Positions 1 to 11,119 of a stretch of 64,000 nucleotides of DNA are shown here, piece by piece. Position 1 is the stretch's first letter. Each line of letters opens with the position of its first letter. The translations under genes and the position numbers were made by a program. This DNA comes from Pisolithus tinctorius (taxonomy: Eukaryota > Basidiomycota > Agaricomycetes > Boletales > Pisolithaceae), in NCBI GenBank assembly GCA_024663395.1, contig JANFAH010000034.1, forward strand, positions 434,001 through 498,000, read 5' to 3'. The notes below the pieces were generated by a model. That model was not told the DNA's origin and searched no databases. It saw only the letters and a list, made by a program, of their open reading frames with translations.

Positions 1-271
1 TGACAACATGGCCAGCCTTGTGATGGCACAAAGAGAAGTCTCCCAAAACTTCTACCTGTTCACCCAGTCATATGAGACCTATGTCGAAGAGTGCTTCGAG
101 TTTTTGGCACTGGAAGTGCCTTCAGACCAGGACACCACCAACGAGGAGGACAGGGATGTCAAGGGGCTCGATGACAAGTTGGAGGGGCTGAGGGAAGAAG
201 AGGAGGAAAGCTGGTCCCAGGCTGAGTCAGGTGGTCAGACCAGTGCCGGTTCTGCTGGTTCCCAAGTCTAA
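1..271 (+). CDS. Last exon of an antisense gene carried by element D (partial)
   Basis: An open frame enters from the window edge and stops at 269-271; the first Met is at 8. The product end is rich in Glu/Asp, with a run DEEEEES-like segment and a Ser/Gly/Ala-rich tail, and no recognisable domain. It lies just beyond the 3' end of the D integrase, which is on the other strand (25185-26504), once the A1-A2 insertion is removed, so it is antisense and convergent to D. Its place and strand match the antisense zinc-cluster gene of family A, which also ends in a charged, probably helical tail. I infer it is the terminal exon of an analogous multi-exon gene; upstream exons lie outside the window. 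A chance ORF of 87 codons cannot be excluded. Confidence 0.5.
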   Translation, partial: DNMASLVMAQREVSQNFYLFTQSYETYVEECFEFLALEVPSDQDTTNEEDRDVKGLDDKLEGLREEEEESWSQAESGGQTSAGSAGSQV

Positions 272-446
272 TGTCATGCACATGTAGTGTAGTATTCTTT
301 TTGTGTTGTGTATGTCTGCGAATGCCAATGCCCAGTTCCAATTCTGAAGTATGAAAGAAAGCAAACAAGAGAAAAGTAAGGGAAATCAAGACATGGTAAC
401 TATGAGATAGGAGAGACAGATAAGGAGAAAAGAAACTTGAGACCAG
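272..446. other. 3' region of D between convergent genes
   Basis: Non-coding stretch between the antisense ORF stop and the insertion point of the A1-A2 composite. The last four bases (443-446, CCAG) pair with CTGG at 25174-25177 as a decayed CCGG target-site duplication. Confidence 0.55.
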
Positions 447-1085
447 TGTGGGGAATCCACATTCCCTGGACATGTATGCCCCTATCATTAACTGTTATGT
501 GACTACTATTATGTCCACTCCCCTCTGACATTCACCGTTGTTCATGCACTACCTTCCCATGCCCTTGCTCCCTCTCGCACAATGCTATACCTGTGGCCAC
601 TGTGCTCCAGCCATTTCTTTTCCCTTGGACTCTTTCTCCTATCACAGTCTCTATTCTCTTAGTGTTTGTAGTATACCCTCGGCCTCTGTTCTGGCCTGTC
701 TTGTGTGTATGCACTGTCGTGTGGCTTTCCTTTACTTGTACCCTGTCTTACTTAGGTTCCAGGTTTGCCTGGACTATAAAGCACTGTACTTAGGTACAGA
801 ATGGGACCTTTTTGGCACTTGGAAGGTCACCATGAGTTTCCTTTTCACTTCATCTAAACTGCATGTCTCACATTCTGCTGTGCACGAACTGCATATACTG
901 CTCACACCACCAGTACTATTCCATGGACCATGCTGCACACATCATGAATCACTACTGCTACAAAGTGCTGGGTCTCACCTTCTAGTCCTGACAGTCCAGA
1001 ATCCCTTGGGATGAGCAATTCCATTCCCTTCATTTTATTGTTGTTATCTAGCTCATGTTATACAGCTACTTGGACTTTTCCCACA
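447..1085 (+). repeat. A1 5' LTR
   Basis: It begins TGTGGGGAATCC and ends CTTTTCCCACA (TG...CA). Other copies are at 11356-12003, 22821-25173 (truncated, split), 35011-44392 (split), 43551-44205 and 56769-57433. It holds a TATA box at about 775-780 (ACTATAAAGC) followed by the motif TGTACTTAGGTAC. Its first 25 bases can fold, as GGGAAT pairs with ATTCCC. Confidence 0.9.
775..800 (+). promoter_or_regulatory. Core promoter of the A-family LTR
   Basis: ACTATAAAGC is followed about 8 bases later by TGTACTTAGGTAC. The pair is conserved in the A LTRs that keep this region, and a very similar pair occurs in family B. It presumably starts the genomic RNA at or near this motif. Confidence 0.6.
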
Positions 1086-1087
1086 AC

Positions 1088-1098
1088 TGGAGCCCACC
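1088..1098 (+). other. Primer binding site of A1
   Basis: TGGAGCCCACC starts two bases after the LTR end, as expected for a tRNA-primed element. The same sequence with the same 2-base spacer follows the A3 LTR (44395) and, on the minus strand, the E LTR (57857-57867). I did not identify the tRNA. Confidence 0.65.
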
Positions 1099-2507
1099 AT
1101 GAGGGATTCTGCTGTCGCTTCCAGAAGGTTGCTCAGGCACACTGCCAAACACACCAAACTAGAAAATTTATGCCTGCACTTTCACAATCTCAACCTGTCA
1201 GAAGACTCTGACATTTTCCACCCTGTTTCACCCATAACACCAGATCACGTGCAATTACCTGCTGACATTCTGTGGGTACTACCTGCGATCACTCCTCCTG
1301 ATATCTCGGCAGATCAGATATCTGTTGCGTCAGATCACCTAGATCTCACCACCCCTGATTTTCCCAGTGGCTTTATCCACTTGACTCCCCAAAGGCCCGA
1401 AACCCCACCATCACCTTTAACACCCGTCACCAATCCGGCACTGCCACCACAGGTTAACCCACCAATGGCTAATCCTCAGTTTCAGATGCCGCTCCATGGA
1501 ACACAAAACTCACCTAAATTTAGCAGAGATTCTCCCACGCAGCTTCCACGCTACCTCGAAGACATCAACTTCCTCAGTACTCTCACTGCTCTTGATGACC
1601 ATGGCAAGATCAGAGCTGCAATCTGCTACACTGACCTCGAAGAGGCCGAGGTCTGGAAAACACTTCTGGAAGCTGCTCCCGCAGCCGATGACTGGGATGC
1701 CTTCGTAGTAGCTGTTAAGGGTTTGTACCCTGGCTGCGAGGGTGACAACTGCTATTGCCATGCAGATCTACAGTATCTTGTCAAAGAATATCAGTCCAAG
1801 CCTATGTGGAACCAGGATGACCTCAGAGAATACCAGTGGAAATTCACTAAGATTTCTGCCCTCCTCATTAAAACTAAAAAGCTTGCAGAGATGGAACGGG
1901 ATTCCATGTTCCTGAATGGCTTCCCGAGGGCCATCGCAGATCATATTTGTCATTGACTCTCCATAGTCCACACTGACCTCACCCTGACGACCCATACCCA
2001 CTTGCAGAAGTCATCAAAGCTGCCAAGTTCCTTCTGACAGGATCCACTCTCTGTAGCATGGTACCGACGATGGGTACCACAGCCTTGCCAGCTGCACCTC
2101 ACTCGTCAGCTTACATGCTGCAGGTGCCACCTGCTGGTACTGTTGTTAAACAGGAATACAACTTCCAGACACAGCCTCCACCGCAGCAATGCAGACCCGG
2201 CTGCAGTTTCTGTGCAGACCCCAACCACTGGACAAGGATGTGTGCGCTCGTTGAAGTTTATATCCATGCTGGTAAGATCACGAGAGGTACAGACAACTGT
2301 CTCTATCTTGCAGATGGAAGCCAAATTCCACGCTTCCCCAAGTGTAACTCACTGAGAGAGGCTGTTGACCGCATCATGGCTGACAGAGACCAGGCCAGCA
2401 CACATGCTGTGACCCCTGCTGCTCTGCACAAGGCACCACTAACCTCTTCTGTGTTGAGCATCCTGAAGTTGATGTGCAGTTGGAGATCCAGCCTTCTGCC
2501 TTCTTAA
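1099..2507 (+). pseudogene. gag: A1 gag with CCHC zinc knuckle, interrupted
   Basis: The frame opens just after the primer site at 1099 and runs to an in-frame TGA at 1954-1956. A2 has CGA at that place, so this is a CpG-type nonsense change. An indel near 1975-2060 moves the reading to another frame, which carries the knuckle CSFCADPNHWTRMC (C-x2-C-x4-H-x4-C) at about 2200-2245. Compared with A3, the stretch after about 1430 lacks some Ser/Pro-rich codons. The product would be the capsid/nucleocapsid protein that packages the element RNA. The break at 2507 is a -1 switch into the protease frame that is also present in A2 and A3. Confidence 0.8.
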
Positions 2508-3696
2508 ACACTGTCCAAGATGCCGATGAACCTGTCACAGACTTAGCCGACCCTGACTTCCAAGCATATGGTGCTCAAGCTTGGGCTACCTACCAAGCAG
2601 ATAAAGGTAACAAGGGAGCAGTCATTCCCTGTGGAAAGAAAGCCCACTTCAACGGAGTTGAAATCACAGCTTGACCAACCCTCCACGAGTCGACCCACAT
2701 GCAGCCACTGTTGAAGAGGAAATCATCTCCCCTGGTGTTCAAAGTTCATGTGCCACTCGCCAGGCATCTGAGCCCTCTACACCTGCACCAACATCCACCA
2801 CTACAAAACCATATGTTCCTCCAACTAGTCTGGCTCCGATGCCTGCATGCAAGGATCCTGTTCCTGCAGCAATTGTTCCATCACAGACACCATACCCAGC
2901 AGCTCACAATCAAAACCAGTATTGTTACTCATTCCCTCTCGAAGACAAAGCAGTGCCCAAGCATATCATGGAGTGCATACTTGCAACCAGTGCTGCCATG
3001 CCAGTCAAAGAATTATTTGCAGTAGCCCCAGAGTTTCACAAACAGTTCAGAGACATCACCATGGTGAAACACGTCACCACAAATGAGATTGAGGTAGTTC
3101 ATAGCAACGATGAAGAAGGAGTACAAGTGAATGAACTGACCAGCTGCAATCCTCAATGAACTGCGCATGAATACAGAGACCACATTATCCGTGGTGATGA
3201 CAGCTCCATCGTAGCTCACCACACTCTGCCACTCTGCTGCATCGAAGCCAAGGTCCCTGGGACCGATCTCACCATCAATTGCATACTAGATTCTGGTTCA
3301 GAAATCATCGCCATGCCCAGGCACATTTGGGAAAAGATCAGGCTTCCATTGCACTGCGATCAGTTCATGACCATGACATCTGCTAATATGTCTAAAGACA
3401 CTACTGTAGGCATTCTAGAGAACCTGAAACTCAACTTCAGAGCCAGGCCAGTCATGCTGCAAGTTCAAGTAATTGAACATGCCAACTTCAACATGCTCCT
3501 TGGACGTCCATTCATTTGCCTTATGAGTGTGGTAACAAACAATTATCCCAATGGTGGACAGCAGATCACCCTCCAAGACCCGAATGACAGCCGCAAATAC
3601 ACTCTGCCCACACACCCATGGCATGTGGGCTGTCTGCACTGTACATGTGGCAAGCACTGCCATAGTCACCAAAGTATAGTCGAATGGGGTTTTTGA
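2474..3696 (+). pseudogene. A1 spacer and aspartic protease region, broken
   Basis: The frame reads from 2474 to TGA at 2672 (CGA in A3). A 13-base deletion relative to A3 follows, then an open stretch 2671-3159 ending in TGA. The protease part (about 3240-3696) keeps the retropepsin core LDSGSEI, the later hydrophobic LLGRPFICLM segment and a Cys/His-rich tail. The stop at 3694-3696 overlaps the start of the pol frame. The intact equivalent is 47746-49056 in A3. Confidence 0.8.
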
Positions 3697-5573
3697 ATAT
3701 CAATGATCCACCAACTGGTCGGGGAGAGCCTATTAAGACATCCTGTTTCCTATTTAGCTGCTGTTATCCGTTCCTCAGTCCTACAGTCTCATCATTAGCC
3801 TTCACTTCGATGAACTTCTCTTTGCCCACAGCACCCGTACCATGGAACATACCCACTGGAATACCCTCGCCTGCTTTCACTTTCCTCTCTTCCACTCAGA
3901 CAATACTAAACCCCTCTGCTATAGCCGCATTCAGCAGCATTTATCAACTAGATCCTGCGGTTTGCACCCTCATTTACAAGCCAGTTGCCAAGAAGGTTCA
4001 GACGGTACCTGCCCCAATGGCAGAAGAATACCACATTGTGCACAACCTGCCTGATGATCCACTCGCTGGTCTCCAACCACTTCCAACCCATCCACCAGAC
4101 TTCACTCCAGGCATCTGCTTCACTGCTGAATGGGCCATGGAACTTGACCTCAATCCTGCAGATTGGCTTTGGCCAGAAGAACTTAAACTTGTAACTTGGC
4201 TCATTTCGGTCCATGAGCTCACATTCGCTTGGGACATTACAGAGTGTGGACACCTAGATGAATGCTATTTTCTGCCAGTAAAGATTCCTATGATTCTGCA
4301 CACACCTTGGGTCCAATGCAATATCCCTATCCCAAACACAATACATGCCCAAGTCATAGACATGATTAAAGATCACATCAAGTCCAGCATGTATGAGCCT
4401 TCTACAGCAGCTTACCACTGCCACTGGTTCTGCATTGTAAAGAAAGACAGAAAGTCTCTTCACCTTGTGCATGACTTACAGCCCCTGAATGCAGTGACCA
4501 TCCATGATGCATCCGTTCTGCCCTTTGTAGAACATCTTGCAGAATCCTTTGCTGGATATGCAGTGTATGCGATGATGGACCTTTGCTCTGGGTATGACCA
4601 GCGTGCACTCCACATCGATTCCTGTGACCTCACCACCTTCGGTACCCCCCTCAGACCACATCAGCTTACTACAGGTATACCAGGGAGACACTGCATTTGT
4701 TCTCCAGGATGAGATCCTGCATCATACCCTGCCCTTCATAGATGACATCCCCATAAAATCCAAGACCACCCACTATCAGCATGCAGATGGCTCCTATGAG
4801 ACTATCCCGGAGAATCCTGGGATTCAGAAATTTATCTGGAATCACTGGATAGTTGTTAACCGTATCCTTCAGCGTTTGCAGAACATCGGAGCCACCATCT
4901 TGGCAAAGAAGTTCGTGCTAGCCGCTCTGTCTGCTGTGATCGTTGGCCACAAGTGCACCTTTGAAGGTCGCATTCCTGAAGAAAGCAAAGTGCAGAAGAT
5001 CTGCGACTGGCCTGAGTGTCGCAACCTGACACAGTTTCATGGTTTCCTCGGTGTCTGCAGTGAGCTACACATCTTCATCAAAGACTTTGCCAAGGTTGCG
5101 TGGCCGCTAGTCGCACTCACACGGAAGGACGTACCATTCACATGGGATGAACCGCAATGTGCTGCTATGCAATGGCTCAAGGACAAAATTGAAAAGTCCC
5201 CCACACTCCGAAGGATTGACTATGAGTGCAGTCGTGAAGTAATTTTAGCAGTTGACACTTCAGTCATCACAGTTGGCTACATCCTCTACCAGCTTGGCAA
5301 AGATGGCAGACGGTATCCTAGTCACTTCAGATCCATCACCCTCAACAAAGTGGAAAGCCATTACTCTCAGGCTAAGCTTGAGTTGTACAGTCTCTTCTGC
5401 ACGTTGTGTGCAGTATGCATATACATCTTCGGTCTCACTAACTTCACTGTGGAAGTAGATGCAAAGTATATTAAGGGCATGATAAATAACCCAGATCTGC
5501 AGCCTAACACAATGATCAATCACTGGATCACTGGCATCCTCCTTTTCTTGTTCAAACTCATCCACATTCCCAC
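3684..5573 (+). pseudogene. pol: A1 reverse transcriptase and RNase H, broken
   Basis: RT motifs visible are the first aspartate block MMDLCSGYDQ and the catalytic LPFIDDIP, where the usual YxDD is FIDD; all three A copies share FIDD. Near 4672 a deletion of the codons between HQLTT and VYQGD breaks the frame, and the reading resumes in another frame from about 4680. The RNase H part follows (VDTSVITVGYIL, then EVDAKYIKGM). The coding sequence is then interrupted by B-1 and resumes at 7390. Intact equivalent: A3 49044-51333. Confidence 0.85.
3687..3693 (+). promoter_or_regulatory. Putative -1 frameshift heptamer G_GGT_TTT (A1)
   Basis: The protease frame reads TGG GGT TTT TGA; slipping back one base gives GGG TTT TTG, which enters the pol frame. 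The heptamer fits X_XXY_YYZ and abuts the stop codon. It is identical in A2 (14382) and A3 (49047) and recurs in the unrelated element G. Confidence 0.65.
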
Positions 5574-5946
5574 TGTCACACACCAAAGGTGTTTGGTGAG
5601 GTGGACATGGATGTAGCTGATGAATGGAGATAAAGACCATAGCCCTCATGCGAAGAAGGACAGCCAGAAATGTTGGCAGTCATCCCTCACACAAGAACAA
5701 GTCGTCAGTGCCAAAGAAAAAGGAAGGAAGCAAGTTAAGTGCCAATAAAGTTCTTAAGTGCCCATGTACAGCATTCCAGTTTTTGACATATCTCCACCAA
5801 TTCTGCAGACACCGAAACCATTCCCACACTCGCTTGTAGTGCTCAGCCACACAATCCTGCCTTCCAAAATTGGAAAGGATTTGTGCACTCCACACATTTC
5901 TACAGCACTTGCTCCAAAAGACACACATTTCACTAATTCTTCTGAT

Positions 5947-6426
5947 ATGGCTGCCTCCACATCAATCATTTCACTTGTCCCCTTTGCTAGGGACCATGGC
6001 TACCTATATCTACCAGGAGTTCCTACTAGCTTCTGTCCTGAAGCATCCTGGTACATCCCATCCTCATCCACCCCCTCTGAGCCCATCCAGCTTAAACAGC
6101 ACATTCTTTTTGTCAGTATGACCTCTAGGAGGATGTTCTTTGGTTGCCTCAGGTCTGTCATTTGCTTGGAAAGGTCCTATGTGGTCATTTCAGTCTCTCC
6201 AGTCCAAGAAGCATATGGATCCTTCCTCCCTGCTCCCTGCAACATCTTCATACCAGTCTTGTCCATCATTCTTCCAAGGTTGCAACAGCTACAGTATAAT
6301 CTACTGTTCTCCACTCTCCCTGATCACATCCATGATGAGTATGATGCACATCTTGCCTCCTTATTGCAAGATACAGCAGAAGACGCTCCCCCTTCATCCT
6401 CTCTTCCAACAGAGCCTTGTTCATGA
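5947..6426 (+). CDS. Conserved 159-aa ORF of family B
   Basis: The frame starts at an ATG with A at -3 and G at +4. It encodes a 159-residue protein of unknown function that begins MAASTSIISLV, has YLPGVPTSF, a TSRR..FFG.LRSV core, RSYVV.SVSP.xEAYGSFLP and an acidic, Pro/Ser-rich C-terminus. Frames of exactly the same length are intact in B-3 (24072-24551) and B-5 (51737-52216), although B-1 belongs to a clearly diverged subtype. I see no signal peptide, membrane span or known domain. It lies upstream of the unit's own TATA box, that is in the presumed U3. It may be a real gene or a remnant of one; function unknown. Confidence 0.5.
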   Translation: MAASTSIISLVPFARDHGYLYLPGVPTSFCPEASWYIPSSSTPSEPIQLKQHILFVSMTSRRMFFGCLRSVICLERSYVVISVSPVQEAYGSFLPAPCNIFIPVLSIILPRLQQLQYNLLFSTLPDHIHDEYDAHLASLLQDTAEDAPPSSSLPTEPCS

Positions 6427-6914
6427 AGTTTTTATTTGCTTCACTGAGAGGACAGTAAGGGGGGGATAGTTGCAATCCCCTGTGCTCCTGTCACCCCACA
6501 GACCCCCAAAGCTTGACCCCTGTTGACATCTGACTCACCCTGTCCACTCTTGGATGTACTATATTGGCATCAGATCAGTGCTGCCTCTCTGTCATCCCAC
6601 TTTGGCCCAGAGGCAATCTCTTCGAGATGTGACATGCACAGCCTCCCCCTAATGTGATTCCAGTGTGCTTTCCCAGTTTCTGACATTACTTGACTCATAC
6701 TTTGACATTCTGACTGTCTTTGACTCACCTGTTGCCAATACTTACCAATCTTTTGCCCTTGCTTACTGATTCTTCGCATTTTGGCTTACTTATCATTACC
6801 AATGCTCACCAATGCTTTCTAAGATGATTACCCACCACTTACATTCCTTACTCATCAGTTACCAATCACCTACCAAGTGTTTGCACCTTGTTTTCCATAG
6901 GCAACACCCCTGTA

Positions 6915-6945
6915 CTGTATATAAGTCACTGTACTTAGGTAGCTG
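6915..6945 (+). promoter_or_regulatory. TATA box and downstream motif of B-1
   Basis: GTATATAAGTCAC is followed by TGTACTTAGGTA, nearly the same arrangement as in the A LTR. Copies lie in B-4 (about 46626) and, on the minus strand, in B-6; the B-2, B-3 and B-5 subtype has TATATAAACCC then TGTACTTAGC. Confidence 0.6.
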
Positions 6946-7389
6946 AATAAGAAGAAGACATCAGAGAGCCCCTCTTGCTCACAATTTATCATCTCTCAGT
7001 AAATCATTCAGCAGCTTCGATAGTTGAGACTTTATTAAGGGTCTAACTATCGTCTACTTCGCTTATTATCATCTATCATTGATCTACTTTGCTCCAAGCC
7101 CTCCCTGAGCTCAGTGCAGCTCAGGACATCGAATTAAGTCGTCACCCACCCTTCTGTAGGCTGACAGCAGTCTACCCCATCGCAATCTATCCCATTCCTG
7201 CTCCCTCTTCATCAGGAGCACCCCCAACCCTCAGCACTTGTCTCTGAGTGTTGTAGCTTGCAAAAATCCTCCCAAAGAACAGGTTCCACCATCTAGGTAC
7301 TGCATAGGCACACCACCACTCGCTTTCATTGTCTTTTGTGTTGGTTTTGGTTGGTTTTCACCATTGAACCACACTTTGACTCACATCGC

Positions 7390-9067
7390 AGACAGGCATG
7401 CCAGCCCTGATGGCTTGTCCCACCATCCACGGTCGGAGCTTGACCTGCCTGAGGATGATGACCATGAGGATTGGCTGGACCATTTTTACTCTTTCTCTAC
7501 ACAGGTTGTCAATGACCACCTGCCTCCTATGTCACTTTCCAGTCAAGATCACCATTCCTTACTGCCACCTGCTTACCATCAGGTGAGCCTCCCACCACCT
7601 GCATCCTTCTATCTCACATTCTCTGTGACTGCTGATGCTCATAACCCTTCCAATACCCCTGACGACCCTGCGATTCCACAGTCTGTGAAGGCTCAGGCAC
7701 GCAAAGTGAAGATAGAAATGATCCGTGCATTCCTTGTGACCCATGAGCAACCACCTGACCTTACTGATGCACAGTACTCATCTTTCTTCAACTCAGCTAG
7801 CCGCTTCTTCCTCCTAGATGGCAACTTATGGTGCAGTGAACAGCACAGCCGGCACCAGCTGGTCATCAACTAATCCAAGCAGTATTGTCTCATCAAAGAA
7901 GTGCATGATGACCTCAGACACAAAGGTGTCTTCATGGTCTGCACATGCCTTCTCCTCTGCTTTTGGTGGCCTCTGCTTGTTGAGGATGTGAAATGGTATG
8001 TTCGTACTTGTCATGAGTGCCAGATCCGCCAGATGCAGAAGCTCCACATACCTCCCACTGTGCCCATGATAGGGGGCCTGTTTCATAAAGCTCACATTGA
8101 CACAATGCTGATGCCCAAAGCCGGCAGCTACCACTACATAGTACAGGCTCGTTGTGTGCTCACCTCATACCCCGAATGGCACATGTTGCACGTGGAAAAT
8201 AGTACTGCACTCGCATCCTTCATCTTTGAGGACATTCTATGCCACTGGGGTCCACTCGCTGAGATTGTCACTGACAATGGTCCCATGTTCGTCCAAGCCC
8301 TAGATGCCCTAGCCATGCAATATCATATCCATCACATCCATATCTCTCCTTACAACTCTCAGGCTAACAGCATTGTAGAGCATCACCACTATGATGTTCA
8401 CAAGGCTATCATGAAGAGCTGTGAAAATGACGACCACCACTGGCACACCATTGCGCACTCCGTGTTCTGGGCCAAGTGGGTCACCATCTTGAAATCCATG
8501 GGTTTATCCCCTTACTTCATGGTACACGGTGTCGAACTGCTGTTCCCATTTGACCTTGCTGAAGCTACCTTCCTCTTACCCCTATCCCGTGATGATGCAA
8601 CACTGCTGACTACCACAGAACTGATAGCTTGGCAAGCATGCCAGTTACAGAAGCATCAGGTCCACGGCAACATCCTCCGTGCATGCTTCCTGTCTATCCA
8701 GCAGTTCGAAGCCGCCTTTCAGCATCGCATTAAAGCCCATAACTTCGTGCCCAGCACCCTCATGCTTGTTTGCAACTCCTGCATAGAGAAAGAGCTGAAC
8801 CAGAAGACGAAGCCACGGTACACTGGTCCCATGGTCATCCTGCACTGGACCACTGGGGGCTTGTACCTGCTGGCCGAGTTGGATGGCTCCATCTCCAAAC
8901 TCCACTTTGCTGCATTCCATTTACTTCCCTACCACCCGCGGTCTCAAACCCATGTGACCATGACTCGCATTACTGGGTTAGATGATGAAGAACTAGACCA
9001 CCTTCTTGAAGAGGCTGAGGATGACCCCACTGATGATGATATTGAGGCTTTTGCCACAGACAGCTGA
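7390..9067 (+). pseudogene. pol: A1 integrase, one in-frame stop
   Basis: This continues the pol frame after B-1. A stop (TAA, 7871-7873) breaks it just before the integrase zinc finger; the rest is open to 9067. The HHCC finger ends TCHECQ. The catalytic core has D in HIDTML, D in VTDNGP and E in SIVEHH, all present. A C-terminal domain with YTGPMVI and LDGSISK, then an acidic tail EEAEDDPTDDD, ends the protein. No chromodomain is seen. The enzyme would insert element cDNA; in this family the target duplication is 4 bp. Confidence 0.85.
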
Positions 9068-9930
9068 CTATCCACCCTTTCCAGTATCCACAGTCTGTCC
9101 ATCATGCGATTCCCCTGTACCCTCATCTCCCATGATACCCCTACCTCCTTCCGCAGCTGCACCCACCTCCCCATGGCTTCTTCTGATACCTTTGTTCCTT
9201 CTCCCATACTGACTGGGGACAGTCAGCATTCAAAGTCCCCCACAGGGGTGACCTGCATACCACTCGCTCCATCTGATACCAAACATGGTCCGTTTCCTCT
9301 TATCTGTTTTACCCCAGGTTTCGTCCAGAGACCTCTGTTCCACCCCGTGTTTCGTCCGGTGATTCTAATGATAACTAGTCCTTACACCAAAAACATAAAA
9401 ACCGCTAACAAAAAGGCAAAAACCATCCAGCAAAATAACAAAACACCAAATAAGTATATAGCTAACACACTGTCTTTCCTATCTCTCTTACTAGTCTCGC
9501 TGATACCGTCTTCAGCTGCTCTATACCGCAGATACTTGCAACCACCCTGCACATTTCTTCTTCGAACGCGCAGTCAGCATGTGCCCCTTGGTCTTCTTCC
9601 CTTTCAGTTCGTTCTCTGTTTCCTTACAATTAATGCCCAAAGATCATCACAGTTACCCAATAAACAGTCCCTTTGCTCTCTCTTCAACGTTTCGTCACAC
9701 CCTACCATCAAGATTGTTTCATGAGGACATACCACTGAGAGAAGTCAAAAGTCGCACAAAGAAGACAAGTCAGGCAGTACCCCGCACACCATATCTTACC
9801 AAGCCGCACTGACCCATGGCGCATCTTCAAGCATGTCCTGTTGTTCGCAACTTCGCACAGAAGCAAGCAAAGCGGTATACTTAGCACAGTATGCGCTGAC
9901 ATGTGGATGGGATGGTACAATGAATCTGAA
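9068..9930 (+). other. A1 3' non-coding segment with first copy of the terminal motif
   Basis: No supported gene on the plus strand. At 9209-9250 is a hairpin motif (CTGACTGGGGACAGTCAG, then AAGTCCCCC) that recurs at 11319-11355 right before the 3' LTR. An A-rich stretch with several AAAACC/AAAAC runs lies near 9385-9450. The segment is the 3' side of the antisense gene that follows. Confidence 0.6.
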
Positions 9931-11044
9931 CTAACTACAAATGTTCCTATTCCACCCCAATCTTCTCCAGAGCTTTGGCGAGTTGATCAATGTGCACCTG
10001 CAGGCGAAGGTATGCGGCCTGCGACTCTGCAGCCTCAGCGACTGCGAGAGGTTGGCTGCAACCTTGGCATCAAGCCGACTGCACACCAGTGCCTTCCCCT
10101 TCGCATGCGTGTGGCTCTTGACCACTTCCACCTCGTCGTCATCATCATTGTCATCTGTGGCCCTCTTGGAGGGGCCAGCCTTCGCAGCCTTTGAGGACCA
10201 TGCTACTTGACATCAGCTGGAACCCTCCTGAAGTAAAGTCGCCACTTACTGATGGATGCACCTGCCTGCGCCTTCTTTCCCACAGCCTTCATCGACTTTT
10301 CACATCCCTGCTTCATCTGCATGCAGCCGTTGCATGTGTGCCCGACTGGACCTATGCATGTGGTGTTCTTGACCATGCAGCACGTGCAGGGCACCTTGTG
10401 GAGAATTGCACTGGGCAGGACAACGATCTTGGGCTCATCCTCATCTTCACTCTCTGCAATGGTTTGCCATGACCGCTTTTGATCCAGGTGTTAGCCACTA
10501 CTGCACTGTTACAAATGTGCACTTACCTTGCGAACCGGCCAGGACACCACTTCGACATGCGACATCTTCTCCGTCACCATGGGCACCATGAGACTCGCAC
10601 CTTGTTCTTTGACAACCTGCGAAGCCTCCTCCTCCATCCTCACGTCTTTGTCCACTCTCCCCCGCACGATCTCCTTGGACACCCACCTCTCATAGGCCTT
10701 GTCGGCCTCTGCTACCACAGGACCATCTGCCGCATCTATTTTGGTGTCGATTCCCAATGCTCGCCTGCGCTCGACGAGGGGGAACACTTCTCCCTGGAGA
10801 ACAGTCAGTACTGTGAGCCTCAAAGGCATTGGACACTTACTGTCCTCTGCTCCCATCTGCACATCCACATCACTTTCTCCTCCCACAATTCCTCCTTGTC
10901 ATCCAGGAGGCACTTGGCCTCAGTGACCAGAGCTGTGGAGGCAGCAATGAACTTCTCCCTCAGCGAGGCCTTCTCTGTTTCACTCAGGTTGGGAGTGGCC
11001 ACACGTATGAGCTGGGACAGATGGGGGGCATGGTTGGCAGACAT
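9931..11044 (-). pseudogene. A1 antisense zinc-cluster gene, frameshifted in last exon
   Basis: There are four exons on the minus strand: 11044-10841, 10793-10527, 10475-10250 and 10202-9931. The introns are 47, 51 and 47 bp, all with GTAAGT donors and AG acceptors; branch-like CTGAC, CTAAC and CTGAT lie 10-20 bases before the acceptors. Exons 1-3 join in frame. Exon 3 encodes C-x2-C-x6-C-x7-C-x2-C-x6-C, the fungal Zn(II)2Cys6 spacing, preceded by an acidic stretch. Exon 4 starts with a Lys-rich part and DDNDDDDE, then loses 16 bases relative to A3 between GAGGC repeats, which shifts the frame before the leucine-rich end. A DNA-binding or regulatory role is inference from the cysteine pattern only. 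Confidence 0.75.
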
Positions 11045-11119
11045 GGTGAGAGTATTAGATGCGATGGATGGAGGGGAGGAAAGAATCAAATCGATGCAAA
11101 GGTTTGAGCCACGCACTAA

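Larger units (their letters stand above)
5574..7385 (+). mobile_element. B-1, solo-LTR-like unit of family B (type 1)
   Basis: It runs from TGTCACACACCAAAGG to TTTGACTCACA, 1812 bp, with 4-base flanks CCAC (5570-5573) and TCGC (7386-7389), explained by transitions from one target. Removing the unit and one flank restores the A-family sequence seen without insertion at 16290 and 50925. It contains an ORF (5947-6426) and a TATA box near 6918. There is no internal retroelement domain, so I read it as a long solo LTR. Confidence 0.85.

Noticed and set aside
9104..9724. Plus-strand ORFs downstream of A1 integrase (also 20762-21463, 54512-55249)
   Set aside because: Composition and Ser/Pro-rich runs look like chance translation of a C/T-rich non-coding segment; no domain, and lengths and frames vary between copies.
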